Shown: positions 33,860 through 42,433, numbered from the stretch's first letter. The stretch: 64,000 nt of DNA from Promicromonospora panici (GCF_900608595.1 NZ_UWYY01000001.1:186001-250000); one strand, 5' to 3'. Notes: generated from the sequence alone by a model not told the origin. Program-made: numbers and translations.

Positions 33860-34148
33860 CAGGAGCCTCCCTGCCAAGGTGTCTCCGAGGAGCAAATGCC
33901 TGACCCCAGGTGGTAACTCCCGTGGATCGCTGGGCGTCCGCGCATGGTGCCCAGGCGCTTGGGAGCGCACGGCACCATCAGCGGAGGTCCGGCTGAGCTG
34001 GGGCTCATCAGATTGTGTGGCGAGCCTGCCTCGCCGTCGTTTCCAGGAAACCCCAACCCGCCTTGGTTCGCACCTCGAATCGCCCCGCGCCTGGTCACGA
34101 CTCGGTCACGACTCCGGTTGCCGGACGGCCTGGGTCAGACCGGGCGCG
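33860..34148 (-). other. Unassigned structured leader of the small membrane protein
   Basis: No gene supported. On the minus strand it carries a tandem GAGTCGTGACC (about 34093-34114), a GGCGAG/CTCGCC hairpin (about 34021-34038), a nested stem with ATGGTGCC/GGCACCAT arms (33944-33951, 33971-33978) around GCGCT/AGCGC, and the ribosome site. It may be a cis-regulatory RNA; no known class fits. Confidence 0.35.
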
Positions 34149-35012
34149 TCAGACGGGGTTGCACTGCGCGGTGGCGGTGAGGATCAGTCCGACCTCGGGT
34201 CGCCAGGGTTCGAGGTTCCACGTGGCCTTCTCCGGCGCGCCTACCGCATGACACACGAGCTGGTCGTCCATGGTGGTGCTGCCCGCGTCCGGCTCGGCGG
34301 CCACGAGCTGCGTCCGGATCAGGTCGACGCCCGCCTGGCCTGCGTGCCGGGCCCAGTCCGCCGGGTCGACGGCGAGCGAGCGCCCGCCCTCGTTCTCCCC
34401 CCAGGTGGCACTCTCTATCGCGTCCGTCCCGACCGCGAGGGTGACCTGCAGGGGCCCGGACCCTGCGGTCCCGGACCCCTGTACCGGCCTGACCCGGTCG
34501 TCCACCTCCACTCTGGCGTGGGTCGCGTCGGTATCGGTGACATCGATGCGGGGCGTGTTGCCCTCGGTGCCCGACGGCGGTGCGGGCGGGCCGATCGCCG
34601 CGACGGGGGTGCCGTTGCCGTCGAGCACCGTGATGCTGCCGTCGGTGTCGACGTCGAGCGCGCCGGGCGAGACGAGAGCCACGCGCGCCGAGCCGCCGCG
34701 GGCGAGGGCCAGGGTGACCGTGTGCAGGCCCGGCGTGACCTCGTCGGCCGTCACGACGGGCGCCTTCCGCGCGGCGACGCGGAGGACCACTCCGTCGATG
34801 GTGATCGTCCTGGCGCGCAGCTTCGGACGGCTGTCGCCGGCTGCCTCCGGATCCCTGGATGTGGGTGGCGGCTGCGATGCTTCGGACGTCGCTCCGGACT
34901 CGGTCCCGCCCCTGTCCGCCCGTTCGCGCACGTCGCAGCCGCTGATCGCGAGGAGCGTGGCCAGCGCGGCGCACACAGCGAAGGGCCGCGCAACGGCTGG
35001 TCGGATGGGCAC
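34149..35012 (-). CDS. DUF2599-like lipoprotein
   Basis: 287 residues. Signal peptide with lipobox LLAISGC (Cys at about 26), then a Ser/Thr/Pro-rich tether. The final 40 residues (MDDQLVCHAVGAPEKATWNLE then the end at TAQCNPV) fit the DUF2599 pattern with two cysteines likely paired. The middle is beta-rich. It should be anchored to the outer face of the membrane; function unknown. GTG 35012 is the only start giving a proper signal peptide. Neighbours give no pathway clue. Confidence 0.72.
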   Translation of the reverse strand: MPIRPAVARPFAVCAALATLLAISGCDVRERADRGGTESGATSEASQPPPTSRDPEAAGDSRPKLRARTITIDGVVLRVAARKAPVVTADEVTPGLHTVTLALARGGSARVALVSPGALDVDTDGSITVLDGNGTPVAAIGPPAPPSGTEGNTPRIDVTDTDATHARVEVDDRVRPVQGSGTAGSGPLQVTLAVGTDAIESATWGENEGGRSLAVDPADWARHAGQAGVDLIRTQLVAAEPDAGSTTMDDQLVCHAVGAPEKATWNLEPWRPEVGLILTATAQCNPV

Positions 35013-35052
35013 GGACCCATTGTGCGGGTAGCCGGCGCGGTCGGCGTGCCGG

Positions 35053-35074
35053 GGTGGCGCGTGTCGGCGCCACC
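35053..35074. promoter_or_regulatory. GGTGGCGC/GCGCCACC inverted repeat
   Basis: Perfect 8-bp arms around 6 bp, between the divergent lipoprotein and truncated DUF222 genes and just upstream of the -10-like TATGTT. Operator or transcription-blocking hairpin. Confidence 0.4.
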
Positions 35075-35077
35075 CTC

Positions 35078-35083
35078 TATGTT
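35078..35083 (+). promoter_or_regulatory. -10 element of a leaderless promoter (TATGTT)
   Basis: Six bases before ATG 35090 of the truncated DUF222 gene, no ribosome-binding site. Confidence 0.45.
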
Positions 35084-35089
35084 TAGAAC

Positions 35090-35743
35090 ATGCGTTCGAA
35101 CAAGGTGGTGGTGACTCAGGGTCCGGTCAACGTGCCGGGCCGGTCTCCGCGTGGTGCGGTCGCACCGCGCGAGTCGGGGTTCGCGGGCGGTTTCGCGAAT
35201 CTCACGGAGGCGGTCGACGCCGTGGCGGCGGTCGATGCGCTCCTTGCCTCGCTCGCTGCCTCGCGTGCCGTGCTCATGGAATCGGTCCGGGAGTGGGTGG
35301 CCGACCAGCCCGAGCTGTTCGGCGCTCCTGAGGCTGAGGCGGACGACGTCGCGGGGCTCGCGCCGGAGCTCGTCGAGCAGCTCGCCAGGGCGCTGCGGGT
35401 GCCGGAGGGCTCTGCGATCGCGTTCATCGAGGAGTCCCGTGCGCTGGTGCACGAGCATCCGCGCACGCTGGCCGCGCTGCGTGGCGGGCACATCAGCCAC
35501 GCGCACGCGCAGACGATCCTCGGGTACACCGACGGGCTGCGCCGGGCCAACCGGGTGGCGCTGGAAACCCGCCTGCTCAAGCACGCGCGCACCACGACGC
35601 CCGGGGAGCTGAGCCTCGTCGCGCGGACCGAGCGCGAGCGGCGGCTCCGGCCGGAACGCAAGGCAGAGCCGCGGGTCGCTCCGGCGGCCAGAGCCAGGCG
35701 TCAGCGGGTCAGCGCTTCCCCCAGAGGTCGTCCCACGCGGTGA
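35090..35743 (+). pseudogene. Truncated DUF222/HNH (13E12-type) protein
   Basis: 217 codons. The first 185 or so residues match the start of DUF222/HNH-endonuclease-like proteins (ANLTEAVDAVAAVDALLASL, then GHISHAHAQTILGYTDGL and TPGELSLVARTERERR). Intact members usually run 400-600 residues and end in an HNH motif; here the frame turns into Arg/Pro-rich sequence and the HNH domain is absent. The last 35 bases overlap the end of the convergent DUF1851-like gene, so a deletion probably joined them. A leaderless-type promoter remains, so a short product may still be made. Confidence 0.68.
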
Positions 35744-36866
35744 AGGGGTCGGCGGAGGGGTTCTGCTGCGGGCTGCCGCCCGCGGCGACCGCCGGCGTCT
35801 GCCCGCCCCAGCCGGTGTTGCCCCAGGCGGGATTTCCCCACGTGGCCCCGTTCGGGTCGGGCTCGACCTGGGCGCCGGCGTCGTGGTCGGCGCCGTACTG
35901 AGACCAGGTCTCCTGGGCATACGGCTCGCCGGGCTGCTGTTCGTCCGTCCCGTACTGCTCGGGCGCGGCGGCGTATGTGTCGTACGGGGCGTCGTATCCC
36001 TCCGGCGGCGCGGCGTCGTGGGGCGCCTGGCTGGGCTCGGGCCAGTGCTGTGCCGACGCGGTCTGCCCCGACCACGGCGCTGCCGACTGGTCCGGTCCCG
36101 GCCAGGGCGTCGTCGGATCCGGCTGGGCCGGGCCGGTGAGCGCGTCCTGGGCCGGGGCGCCCGGGGCTGCCGCGCCGTAGCCGTGGGCGCCATAGCTCTG
36201 CGCGGCGTACGGGACGTGGCCCGAGTCGTCCCGCTCGCGACTCCGCGAGGGCGGGAGCGACGGGTAGCCGCTGTCGTTCGGCGCGGGGGCGGTCACCGCG
36301 GCGAACGTGGTGGTGGCGAGGTACTGCTCGAACGGGACGTCGAACGTCTCGTCGTCCGACCACGCCGCGTCCCAGGCCGCCGCGACCCGTGGCGCCGTCG
36401 AGCGCCGGCCGTCGTCCGGCATCGGGGGGATCCTGATCTCGCCCGAGCTGTGCAGCACCTGGTCGTGCACCTGCCCCGCCCAGTTGACCGCGAGCTCGAA
36501 GCGCATGGTGCCGAGGCCGTTCACCCCGAGCTCGCCCCCGACGGCGGGGTGCGGGTTGAACGTGTACACGTCCTCCTCGCCCAGGTGGATGCCGCGGCTC
36601 CGCGCGTCGCGGACCAGGTCGTCCATGAGATACGTAGCGCGGCCTTCCGGCGACTCGAGTTCCGCGTACATCGTGACGGCTGAGGTCCAGCGGAGCTCGA
36701 GCGTGCCCTCGACCGTGTCCAGGAACCACCATCCGTCCAGCGACTCGAGGAAGATGTCGCCGAAACAGGTCGCGAAGCGAGGAGTCTGCTCGCGAATCCC
36801 CATCCACCGCCATGAGGCAAGCCCGAACTCGAAGGCAACCTTCGGAAAAGTTCGGAGCAGCTTCAT
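35709..36866 (-). CDS. DUF1851/Tdi1-like protein with long disordered tail
   Basis: 385 residues. The first 185 resemble the DUF1851 domain seen in contact-dependent immunity proteins such as Tdi1 (FGDIFLESLDGWWFLDTVEG then LELRW). Residues about 190-375 are low-complexity, rich in Gly, Ala, Pro, Gln, Tyr and Trp (YGAHGYGAAAPGAPAQD; WGNPAWGNTGWGG), which is unusual for the family. No signal peptide or membrane helix. ATG 36866 lacks a clear ribosome site. No toxin gene is adjacent, so immunity is only a domain-based guess. Confidence 0.58.
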   Translation of the reverse strand: MKLLRTFPKVAFEFGLASWRWMGIREQTPRFATCFGDIFLESLDGWWFLDTVEGTLELRWTSAVTMYAELESPEGRATYLMDDLVRDARSRGIHLGEEDVYTFNPHPAVGGELGVNGLGTMRFELAVNWAGQVHDQVLHSSGEIRIPPMPDDGRRSTAPRVAAAWDAAWSDDETFDVPFEQYLATTTFAAVTAPAPNDSGYPSLPPSRSRERDDSGHVPYAAQSYGAHGYGAAAPGAPAQDALTGPAQPDPTTPWPGPDQSAAPWSGQTASAQHWPEPSQAPHDAAPPEGYDAPYDTYAAAPEQYGTDEQQPGEPYAQETWSQYGADHDAGAQVEPDPNGATWGNPAWGNTGWGGQTPAVAAGGSPQQNPSADPFTAWDDLWGKR

Positions 36867-36951
36867 GTCCGAATGAAACCACTACCGGGTAAACGACGGG
36901 AACCCCCCGATGACATCTTTGTTACGTCAGAACTCAATAGCGGCCGCCGAC

Positions 36952-37602
36952 TCAGGCCAGGCCCGACTGGTAGGCGAACACCACGAGCTGGGCGCGGTCG
37001 CGTGCGGACAGCTTGATCATCGCGCGCGACACATGGGTCCGGGCGGTGGCGGGGCTGAGCACCAGGTGCTCGGCGATCTCGTGGTTGCTCATCCCCTGCG
37101 CCACGAGGGAGACCACCTCGTGCTCGCGGTCGGTCAGGTCCCCGATCCGCGGGTGCGGCACGAGGGCGCGTGGCGAGGCGGCGGTGAACTCCCTGATCAG
37201 GGTTCGCGTGGCCGACGGCGCGAGCAGCGCACCGCCGTCGTGCACCGTGCGGATGGCGGCGACGAGGTCGGCCGGCGGCGTGTTCTTCAGGAGGAAGCCG
37301 CTGGCCCCGGCGCGCAGGCCGTCGACCACGTACTGGTCGTGCTCGAACGTCGTGAGCACCACGACGCGGGTGGCGGTGAGATCGGGGTCCTCGGCGATGC
37401 GCCGCGTGGCCTCGATGCCGTCGATGCCCGGCATCCGGATGTCCATGAGCACCACGTCCGGCCGCAGGCGGCGGGCCTCGGCCACGGCGGCGATACCGTC
37501 GGCGGCCTCGCCCGCGACAGTGGTGTCCTCCTCACCGGCGATGAGGGCTCGCAGGCCCATCCGGACCAGGTCCTGGTCGTCCACGAGCAGTACCGAGATC
37601 AT
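36952..37602 (-). CDS. NarL/LuxR-family response regulator
   Basis: 216 residues. Receiver domain with acidic pocket VDDQD, phospho-acceptor Asp54 in VVLMDIRMPG, and TTF and KNTP positions; LuxR HTH in the last 65 residues (LTDREHEVVSLVAQGMSNHEIAEHL). ATG 37602 overlaps the kinase stop (ATGA) and has GGAGG upstream. Cognate partner of the adjacent kinase. Its target is probably the divergent operon at 38919, by analogy with similar pairs. Confidence 0.95.
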   Translation of the reverse strand: MISVLLVDDQDLVRMGLRALIAGEEDTTVAGEAADGIAAVAEARRLRPDVVLMDIRMPGIDGIEATRRIAEDPDLTATRVVVLTTFEHDQYVVDGLRAGASGFLLKNTPPADLVAAIRTVHDGGALLAPSATRTLIREFTAASPRALVPHPRIGDLTDREHEVVSLVAQGMSNHEIAEHLVLSPATARTHVSRAMIKLSARDRAQLVVFAYQSGLA

Positions 37603-38705
37603 GCGACACCTCCAACGGGCAGGGCCGCCCGCACCTCGAAGGACTCGTCGACGGGCCCGGCGTCGAGCTGCCCGCCCAGGGACTCGACACGATGCCGCAT
37701 CCCGGTGATGCCGAAGCCGGCGACGAAGGCGCTGCCCGGCGCGCGGGGGTTGCGTACGGCCAGCCGGACGCCGTCCGGCTCGTACACGACCTCGACGCGT
37801 GCCGCCGAACCTTCCCCGTGCTTGACCACGTTCGTCAGCGACTCCTGGAGGACACGGTAGGCGGCGAGGTCGACGGCGTCGGGCAGCGGCCTGGGCGTGC
37901 CGCTGACCTCGAGGTCCACGGAGACCCCCGCGGTGCGCACTCGTTCTGCCAGCACCTCCAGGTTGGCGAGCCCGGCCGTCGGAGCACGCTCGGGGCCCGA
38001 CCCGGAGGTGGAACCGGGCCGGATCTCCGCGAGCGTGGTCCGCAGCTCCGTCAGGGCCTCGTTCGCGGCCTTCGAGATGGCCTCCAGGGCCGTGGCCGCA
38101 TCCTGCGGCCGGCCCAGGTGGAGCGCGATGTCGGCCTGCATCTGGATGGCGGCCAGCCCGTGCCCGACGACGTCGTGCACCTCGTGCGCGAGCTGCAGCC
38201 GCTCGTCGTCGCGTGCCTGCTGCTCCGCCGCGTCCCGCTCGGCAGCCCGGGCCTCGTGCCACATCCGCCGCGCGACGCCGATGCTGAACGGCACCATCAC
38301 GATGGCGCTCGCCGGGATCAGCCCCTCCGGCATGCCGAGCGCCGCCGGATGCGTGAAGACGTGCACCAGGAGCAGCATCAGCGTCGCCCCGGCGTACAGC
38401 AGGGCAGGGCGCAGCGGGCGGTTCCGGGCCAGGGAGTAGACCGCCACCACCAGGCACACCATCACCGGGCCGTACGGGTAGGCGAGCAGCAGGTAGGTGA
38501 CCGTGGCAGCGACGACCACACCCAGCGCGGGCACCGGCCAGCGGGTACGGAAGAGCGTTCCCACCGCGGCCGTCATCGCCAGCACATATGCCGTGCCGTC
38601 GACCGGGCGGACTCCGTACGCCTCGCCCAGGAACGGCAGCGAGACCAGCGTGAGCGCCGTCAGCGCCGCCGTCACACCCACGTCGACCAGACGCAGCTTC
38701 CCCAT
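37599..38705 (-). CDS. NarL-type sensor histidine kinase
   Basis: 368 residues. About five N-terminal membrane helices, then a HisKA_3 domain with His177 in HEVHDVVGHGLAAIQMQ and a HATPase domain (LQESLTNVVKHGEGSAARVEV; FGITGMRHRVESLGG). There is almost no extracellular domain, so it probably senses a membrane signal or envelope stress. ATG 38705 follows GGAGGTGAGG. It overlaps the regulator gene and is divergent from membrane genes starting at 38919. Confidence 0.94.
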   Translation of the reverse strand: MGKLRLVDVGVTAALTALTLVSLPFLGEAYGVRPVDGTAYVLAMTAAVGTLFRTRWPVPALGVVVAATVTYLLLAYPYGPVMVCLVVAVYSLARNRPLRPALLYAGATLMLLLVHVFTHPAALGMPEGLIPASAIVMVPFSIGVARRMWHEARAAERDAAEQQARDDERLQLAHEVHDVVGHGLAAIQMQADIALHLGRPQDAATALEAISKAANEALTELRTTLAEIRPGSTSGSGPERAPTAGLANLEVLAERVRTAGVSVDLEVSGTPRPLPDAVDLAAYRVLQESLTNVVKHGEGSAARVEVVYEPDGVRLAVRNPRAPGSAFVAGFGITGMRHRVESLGGQLDAGPVDESFEVRAALPVGGVA

Positions 38706-38918
38706 GTTCCTCACCTCCAGCCCCACTGTGGCCGACGGCGGACCCGGCGTCACCCCCCGCGCGCCGTATGCCGGTGTACGCACCCGGACGTAGGCGACGC
38801 CGCCCGGCGACGTCGGGCGGCGCAGGCCGAGTGCCGTCCCACGGCCGATCCCCCGCCGGACCGGGGCCGGGACGCTGGGACCGTGGACGCCGCCCGGCGT
38901 CCGAGGAGGGACAGGACC

Positions 38919-39296
38919 ATGAAACTCAGGGGAGTCGCCATCGCCGGACTCGTCGTCGCGACGATCGGCATCTACGTGGCACGGGCGGGCGGCGCGCCGG
39001 CGCCGATCGTGCCGCCGGCCGTCGTGCTCATGGTCGTGGCAGCGGTGCTGCTCGCCGTGTTCCGCACCCGGACCTGGCCCGCGGTCGTCGCCGTGGTCGT
39101 GGCGCTCGCGGAGGCCGCGGGCGTCGTCGCGACCGGGAGCCTCGGCAACCTCGGCTTCGCCGAGCCGCTGCTGGGTGCGGGGACGGCCCTGCGTGTCGTC
39201 GGTGTGCTTGCGACGCTCGCGGCGGGGACGGTGCTCGTGGTGCGGCGCCCGTCCCGGACGGGGCCGGCCCGTTCCGCGGGGGAGGTGACACCGTGA
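38919..39296 (+). CDS. Small multi-pass membrane protein
   Basis: 125 residues with four helices (VAIAGLVVATIGIYVA, VPPAVVLMVVAAVLLAV, WPAVVAVVVALAEAAGVVA, LRVVGVLATLAAGTVLVV). No family recognised. GAGGAGGGACAGG precedes ATG 38919. GTGA overlap with the next gene. Its divergence from the two-component genes makes it a likely target. Confidence 0.72.
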   Translation: MKLRGVAIAGLVVATIGIYVARAGGAPAPIVPPAVVLMVVAAVLLAVFRTRTWPAVVAVVVALAEAAGVVATGSLGNLGFAEPLLGAGTALRVVGVLATLAAGTVLVVRRPSRTGPARSAGEVTP

Positions 39297-39850
39297 AGCT
39301 GGCACCGCGCGCCCGCAAGGCCGTGCTGACCGTGCACATCGTGTCGTCCGGGGCGTGGATCGGCATCGACGTGCTCGTCGCCGTGCTCGTCGGGGTGGGT
39401 CTCGCCGGCGGCTCGGACGCCGCCCGCGGGCTCGCCCTGCGCGCCCTCGCCGAGTTCGTCGTTGCGCCCATGCTGATCTCCGGGCTCGTCTGCCTCGGCT
39501 CGGGCGTGCTGCTCGGCCTCGCGACCAAGTGGGGCCTGGTGCGCTACTGGTGGGTGGCGGTCAAGCTCGTGATGAACGTGCTGCTGTGCGTCCTGATCGT
39601 CGTGGCGCTGCAACCGGGCATGGCCGACGTCGGCGCCGCCGGCGTCGCGATCGAGGCCGGCCAGGTCCCGGCCACCGACCTCTCGAACCTCGTGTTCCCG
39701 CCTGCGGTGTCGCTCACCATGCTCGCCGTGGCCACCCTGCTCTCCGTGTACAAGCCAGGAGGCCGCAGGCGCTCGCGGACGGCGCCCCGGGGCGTCTCCG
39801 GGGGCACGACCCGGGCAATGTCAGAGGCACGGCCTACCGTGCACGCATGA
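39293..39850 (+). CDS. Multi-pass membrane protein (DUF2269-like)
   Basis: 185 residues. Helices include VLTVHIVSSGAWIGIDVLVA, FVVAPMLISGLVCLGSGVLL, YWWVAVKLVMNVLLCVLIV and VSLTMLAVATLLSVYK. HIVSSGAWIG near the N-terminus recalls DUF2269-like integral membrane proteins; function unknown. GTG 39293 overlaps the preceding stop and follows GGGGAGGTGACACC. Overlaps the GNAT start by four bases, giving a three-gene coupled operon. Confidence 0.75.
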   Translation: MKLAPRARKAVLTVHIVSSGAWIGIDVLVAVLVGVGLAGGSDAARGLALRALAEFVVAPMLISGLVCLGSGVLLGLATKWGLVRYWWVAVKLVMNVLLCVLIVVALQPGMADVGAAGVAIEAGQVPATDLSNLVFPPAVSLTMLAVATLLSVYKPGGRRRSRTAPRGVSGGTTRAMSEARPTVHA

Positions 39851-40389
39851 GCATCGAAGGACGGGCCGCTACGGGACGGGCCATCGAGGTGCGGGACGCG
39901 GAGCCCGCGGAGTACGCGGCGGTCGGCGAGATCGTCGCGGAGGCGTTCTTCGCGGACGGGCAGCTCGAGGCGCCCGACGCCGTCTTCTACGCTGACGTCC
40001 TGCGGGACGTCGCGAGCCGCGCGGCTGCCGCGGAGATCATCGTGGCGCTGGCCGACGGCGTCGTGGTGGGTGGCGTGACCTTCGTGCCGCACGGCGGCCC
40101 CATGGCTGACATCGCCCGGGACGGCGAGGCGGAGATCCGCATGCTCGGCGTGGCGCCGGACGCCCAGGGCAGGGGCGTCGGCACCGCGCTGATGCGGGAG
40201 TGCCTGGCCCGCGCGGCCAGGACGCGGTCCGCGGGCGGCGCGGGGACGTTGCGGGTCGTGCTCTCCACCCAGACCGTCGCCCACGGCTCGCACCGGCTCT
40301 ACGAGCGGCTCGGGTTCGTGCGCGAACCCGCCCGCGACTGGACGCCCGTGCCGGGCGTGGGCCTGCTCTGCTACGTGCTGGAGCTGTAA
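39847..40389 (+). CDS. GNAT N-acetyltransferase
   Basis: 180 residues. Acetyl-CoA loop MLGVAPDAQGRGVGTALMREC and the C-terminal LYERLGFVREP. Single domain; substrate unknown. ATG 39847 overlaps the upstream stop (ATGA). Last gene of the operon divergent from the NarL-type pair and convergent with EamA 17 bp away. Confidence 0.9.
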   Translation: MSIEGRAATGRAIEVRDAEPAEYAAVGEIVAEAFFADGQLEAPDAVFYADVLRDVASRAAAAEIIVALADGVVVGGVTFVPHGGPMADIARDGEAEIRMLGVAPDAQGRGVGTALMRECLARAARTRSAGGAGTLRVVLSTQTVAHGSHRLYERLGFVREPARDWTPVPGVGLLCYVLEL

Positions 40390-40405
40390 CGACGTCCTGC
40401 TGCTG

Positions 40406-41329
40406 TCACGACGTCCGGGGGCTGTAGCCCGGCCGGCGCGGCCACCGCAGCAGCCCCGACGTGATCGCCACGCCCAGCAGGAGCAGCACGCCCCCGCCGG
40501 CCTCCGCCCCGTTGGGCACCTCGCCCTGCACGAGCCAGGCCACGGTCATTCCGACAACCGGCACCAGCATCGTGAACGGCACCACCGCGCTCGCCCGGTA
40601 CCGGTCCAGCAGCGTGTTCCAGACGCCGTAGCCCACCAGGCTCGCGAGCCACGCGGTGTACAGGGTCGACAGCACGGCGGCCCAGGTCGGGTGCGTCAGC
40701 GAGTAGCCGACGGCGGCCGGGCCGTCCAGCACCAGGGCCAGCGCGAACATCGGCACCGGCACCACGAGCGCCGACCACACTGTCATCGACAGACCGGCCA
40801 GCGGGCTCTGCCGGGTGCCGGCCGCCTGCGTCGCAGAACCCAGCCGCCGCACTATCACGTTGCCGGTCGCCCACGACGCCGCGGCGGCGATCGTGAGCAG
40901 GAACGCGAGCCCCGGCGTCGCCGCCGACCGGCCGATCCCGACGATCACCAGGCCCACCGCACCGAGCAGAACCCCGACGAGCTGCGGCGTCGTGGGGCGC
41001 TCGCGGAGCGCGACCGTCGCGAACAGGACGGTGAGGACCACCTGCGCCTGGAGCACGAGCGAGGCGAGGCCGGGCGGCATGCCGAGCCACATCGCCGTGT
41101 ACAGGAGGGCGAACTGGCCGAGGCTGAGGAACAGCCCGACCACCAGCACGTCCTTCCATCCGGCCGCCGGGCGGGGCACCAGGAAGATCGCCGGGACCAG
41201 CACGACGACGAAGCGGATCGCGACGAACAGCACGGGCGGTACGTCGCCGACGCCGAGGTCGATCGCGAGGAAGTTCGCGCCCCAGATGATCATGACGAGC
41301 ACGGCGAGCAGCGAGTGGCGCAGGGGCAT
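40406..41329 (-). CDS. EamA-family drug/metabolite exporter
   Basis: 307 residues, ten helices in two EamA repeats (LLAVLVMIIWGANFLAIDLG to LVGVLLGAVGLVIVGIG, and LAFLLTIAAAASWATGNVIV to the last helix LLLLGVAITSGLL). The WGANFL and WATGNV starts of each repeat are typical. Likely exports small metabolites or amino-acid derivatives; substrate unknown. ATG 41329 lacks a strong ribosome site. Divergent from the GH16 gene. Confidence 0.9.
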   Translation of the reverse strand: MPLRHSLLAVLVMIIWGANFLAIDLGVGDVPPVLFVAIRFVVVLVPAIFLVPRPAAGWKDVLVVGLFLSLGQFALLYTAMWLGMPPGLASLVLQAQVVLTVLFATVALRERPTTPQLVGVLLGAVGLVIVGIGRSAATPGLAFLLTIAAAASWATGNVIVRRLGSATQAAGTRQSPLAGLSMTVWSALVVPVPMFALALVLDGPAAVGYSLTHPTWAAVLSTLYTAWLASLVGYGVWNTLLDRYRASAVVPFTMLVPVVGMTVAWLVQGEVPNGAEAGGGVLLLLGVAITSGLLRWPRRPGYSPRTS

Positions 41330-41378
41330 GCGGTCATCGTCGGCCGGAGCAACCCTGTACGTCCAGCGAGTATCTCTG

Positions 41379-41411
41379 GTCGAGTGTTCAGCGGGACTGA
41401 ACGGTCGAGTG
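41379..41411. promoter_or_regulatory. Inverted repeat flanked by 9-bp direct repeats upstream of GH16
   Basis: GTTCAG (41386-41391) and CTGAAC (41397-41402) are inverted around 5 bp and bracketed by GGTCGAGTG at 41379-41387 and 41403-41411. It lies between divergent EamA and GH16 genes; candidate operator for one or both. Confidence 0.5.
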
Positions 41412-41429
41412 CCGCTGACTACGTGTTTT

Positions 41430-41453
41430 CCCGATCTTGTTCCACGGATCGGG
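41430..41453. promoter_or_regulatory. CCCGATC/GATCGGG inverted repeat upstream of GH16
   Basis: Perfect 7-bp arms (41430-41436, 41447-41453) around 10 bp, about 100 bp upstream of the GH16 start. Second candidate regulator site. Confidence 0.4.
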
Positions 41454-41551
41454 TGAAAAGTAGCGTCTCCTGACAATTGCCAGTGCGATCGACCGCACTC
41501 CCGCGACGCAGCGTGTGCCACGGGAGACACATGTTCGCGAAGGAGCGTCCG

Positions 41552-42421
41552 ATGCGTAGCACGAGACACCGCACCATCCGCACCACCGGCACGGCGGCTG
41601 CTGCCGCGGCCCTCGTCCTGTCCGCCTCGCTCGTCGCCTCCGCGGCGGCCCCGAAGGCGCCCGACGGCGGCTCCGCACCGCCCGCGCGGGACGCCGCCGT
41701 CGGCGCGCTGACCTGGTCCGACGAGTTCGACGGCGCCGCCGGCAGTGCCCCCGACCCAGCCAACTGGAACCACGAGACCGGTGGCGGCGGCTGGGGCAAC
41801 AACGAGCTGCAGACCTATACGGACTCCCGGGACAACTCGGCGCTGGACGGCAACGGGAACCTCGTCATCACCGCCCGGCAGGACGGCGGTGGCTACACCT
41901 CGGCCCGCCTGACCACCAAGGGCAAGGTCCAGCCCCGGTACGGGCGCCTGGAGGCCCGCATCCAGATCCCGCGCGGGCAAGGCATCTGGCCCGCGTTCTG
42001 GATGCTCGGCGGCCAGTTCCCGAACACCCCGTGGCCCGACTCCGGCGAGATCGACATCATGGAGAACGTCGGTTACGAGCCCCACATGGTGCACGGCACC
42101 CTGCACGGCCCGGGCTATTCGGGGGGCAACGGCATCGGTGCCGCGTACACCCACCCGCAGGGCTGGTCGTTCGCCGACACGTTCCACACGTTCGCGATCG
42201 ACTGGTCCCCCGGGTCCATCACCTGGTCGGTGGACGGGGTGGCCTACCAGACCCGTACCACCGCCGACACGGGCGGAAACCCGTGGGTGTTCGACCAGCC
42301 GTTCTTCTTCATCCTGAACGTCGCCGTCGGCGGCAACTGGCCGGGCAACCCGGACGGCACCACCCAGTTCCCGCAGCAGATGGTCGTCGACTACGTGCGT
42401 GTGTACGACTCCCAGCTCTGA
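41552..42421 (+). CDS. Secreted GH16 beta-glucanase (laminarinase-like)
   Basis: 289 residues. Signal peptide with Ala-rich h-region (about 1-35) followed by one GH16 jelly roll: LTWSDEFDGAAG, WGNNELQTYT, IWPAFWMLGG and the active-site GEIDIMENVG with Glu166 nucleophile, Asp168 and Glu171 acid/base. The ExDxxE spacing and Trp/Phe pattern favour beta-1,3- or mixed-linkage glucan hydrolysis. No CBM is attached. ATG 41552 follows AAGGAGCG. Complements the GH6 and GH3 enzymes in plant or fungal glucan breakdown. Confidence 0.92.
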   Translation: MRSTRHRTIRTTGTAAAAAALVLSASLVASAAAPKAPDGGSAPPARDAAVGALTWSDEFDGAAGSAPDPANWNHETGGGGWGNNELQTYTDSRDNSALDGNGNLVITARQDGGGYTSARLTTKGKVQPRYGRLEARIQIPRGQGIWPAFWMLGGQFPNTPWPDSGEIDIMENVGYEPHMVHGTLHGPGYSGGNGIGAAYTHPQGWSFADTFHTFAIDWSPGSITWSVDGVAYQTRTTADTGGNPWVFDQPFFFILNVAVGGNWPGNPDGTTQFPQQMVVDYVRVYDSQL

Positions 42422-42433
42422 CCGGCACACCGG

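Noticed and set aside
33995-34035. Hammerhead-ribozyme-like CUGAUGAG and GAAAC on the minus strand of the 33860-34148 leader
   Set aside because: Stem II and stem III cannot pair in any of the three hammerhead permutations and no cleavage-site UH is in place.
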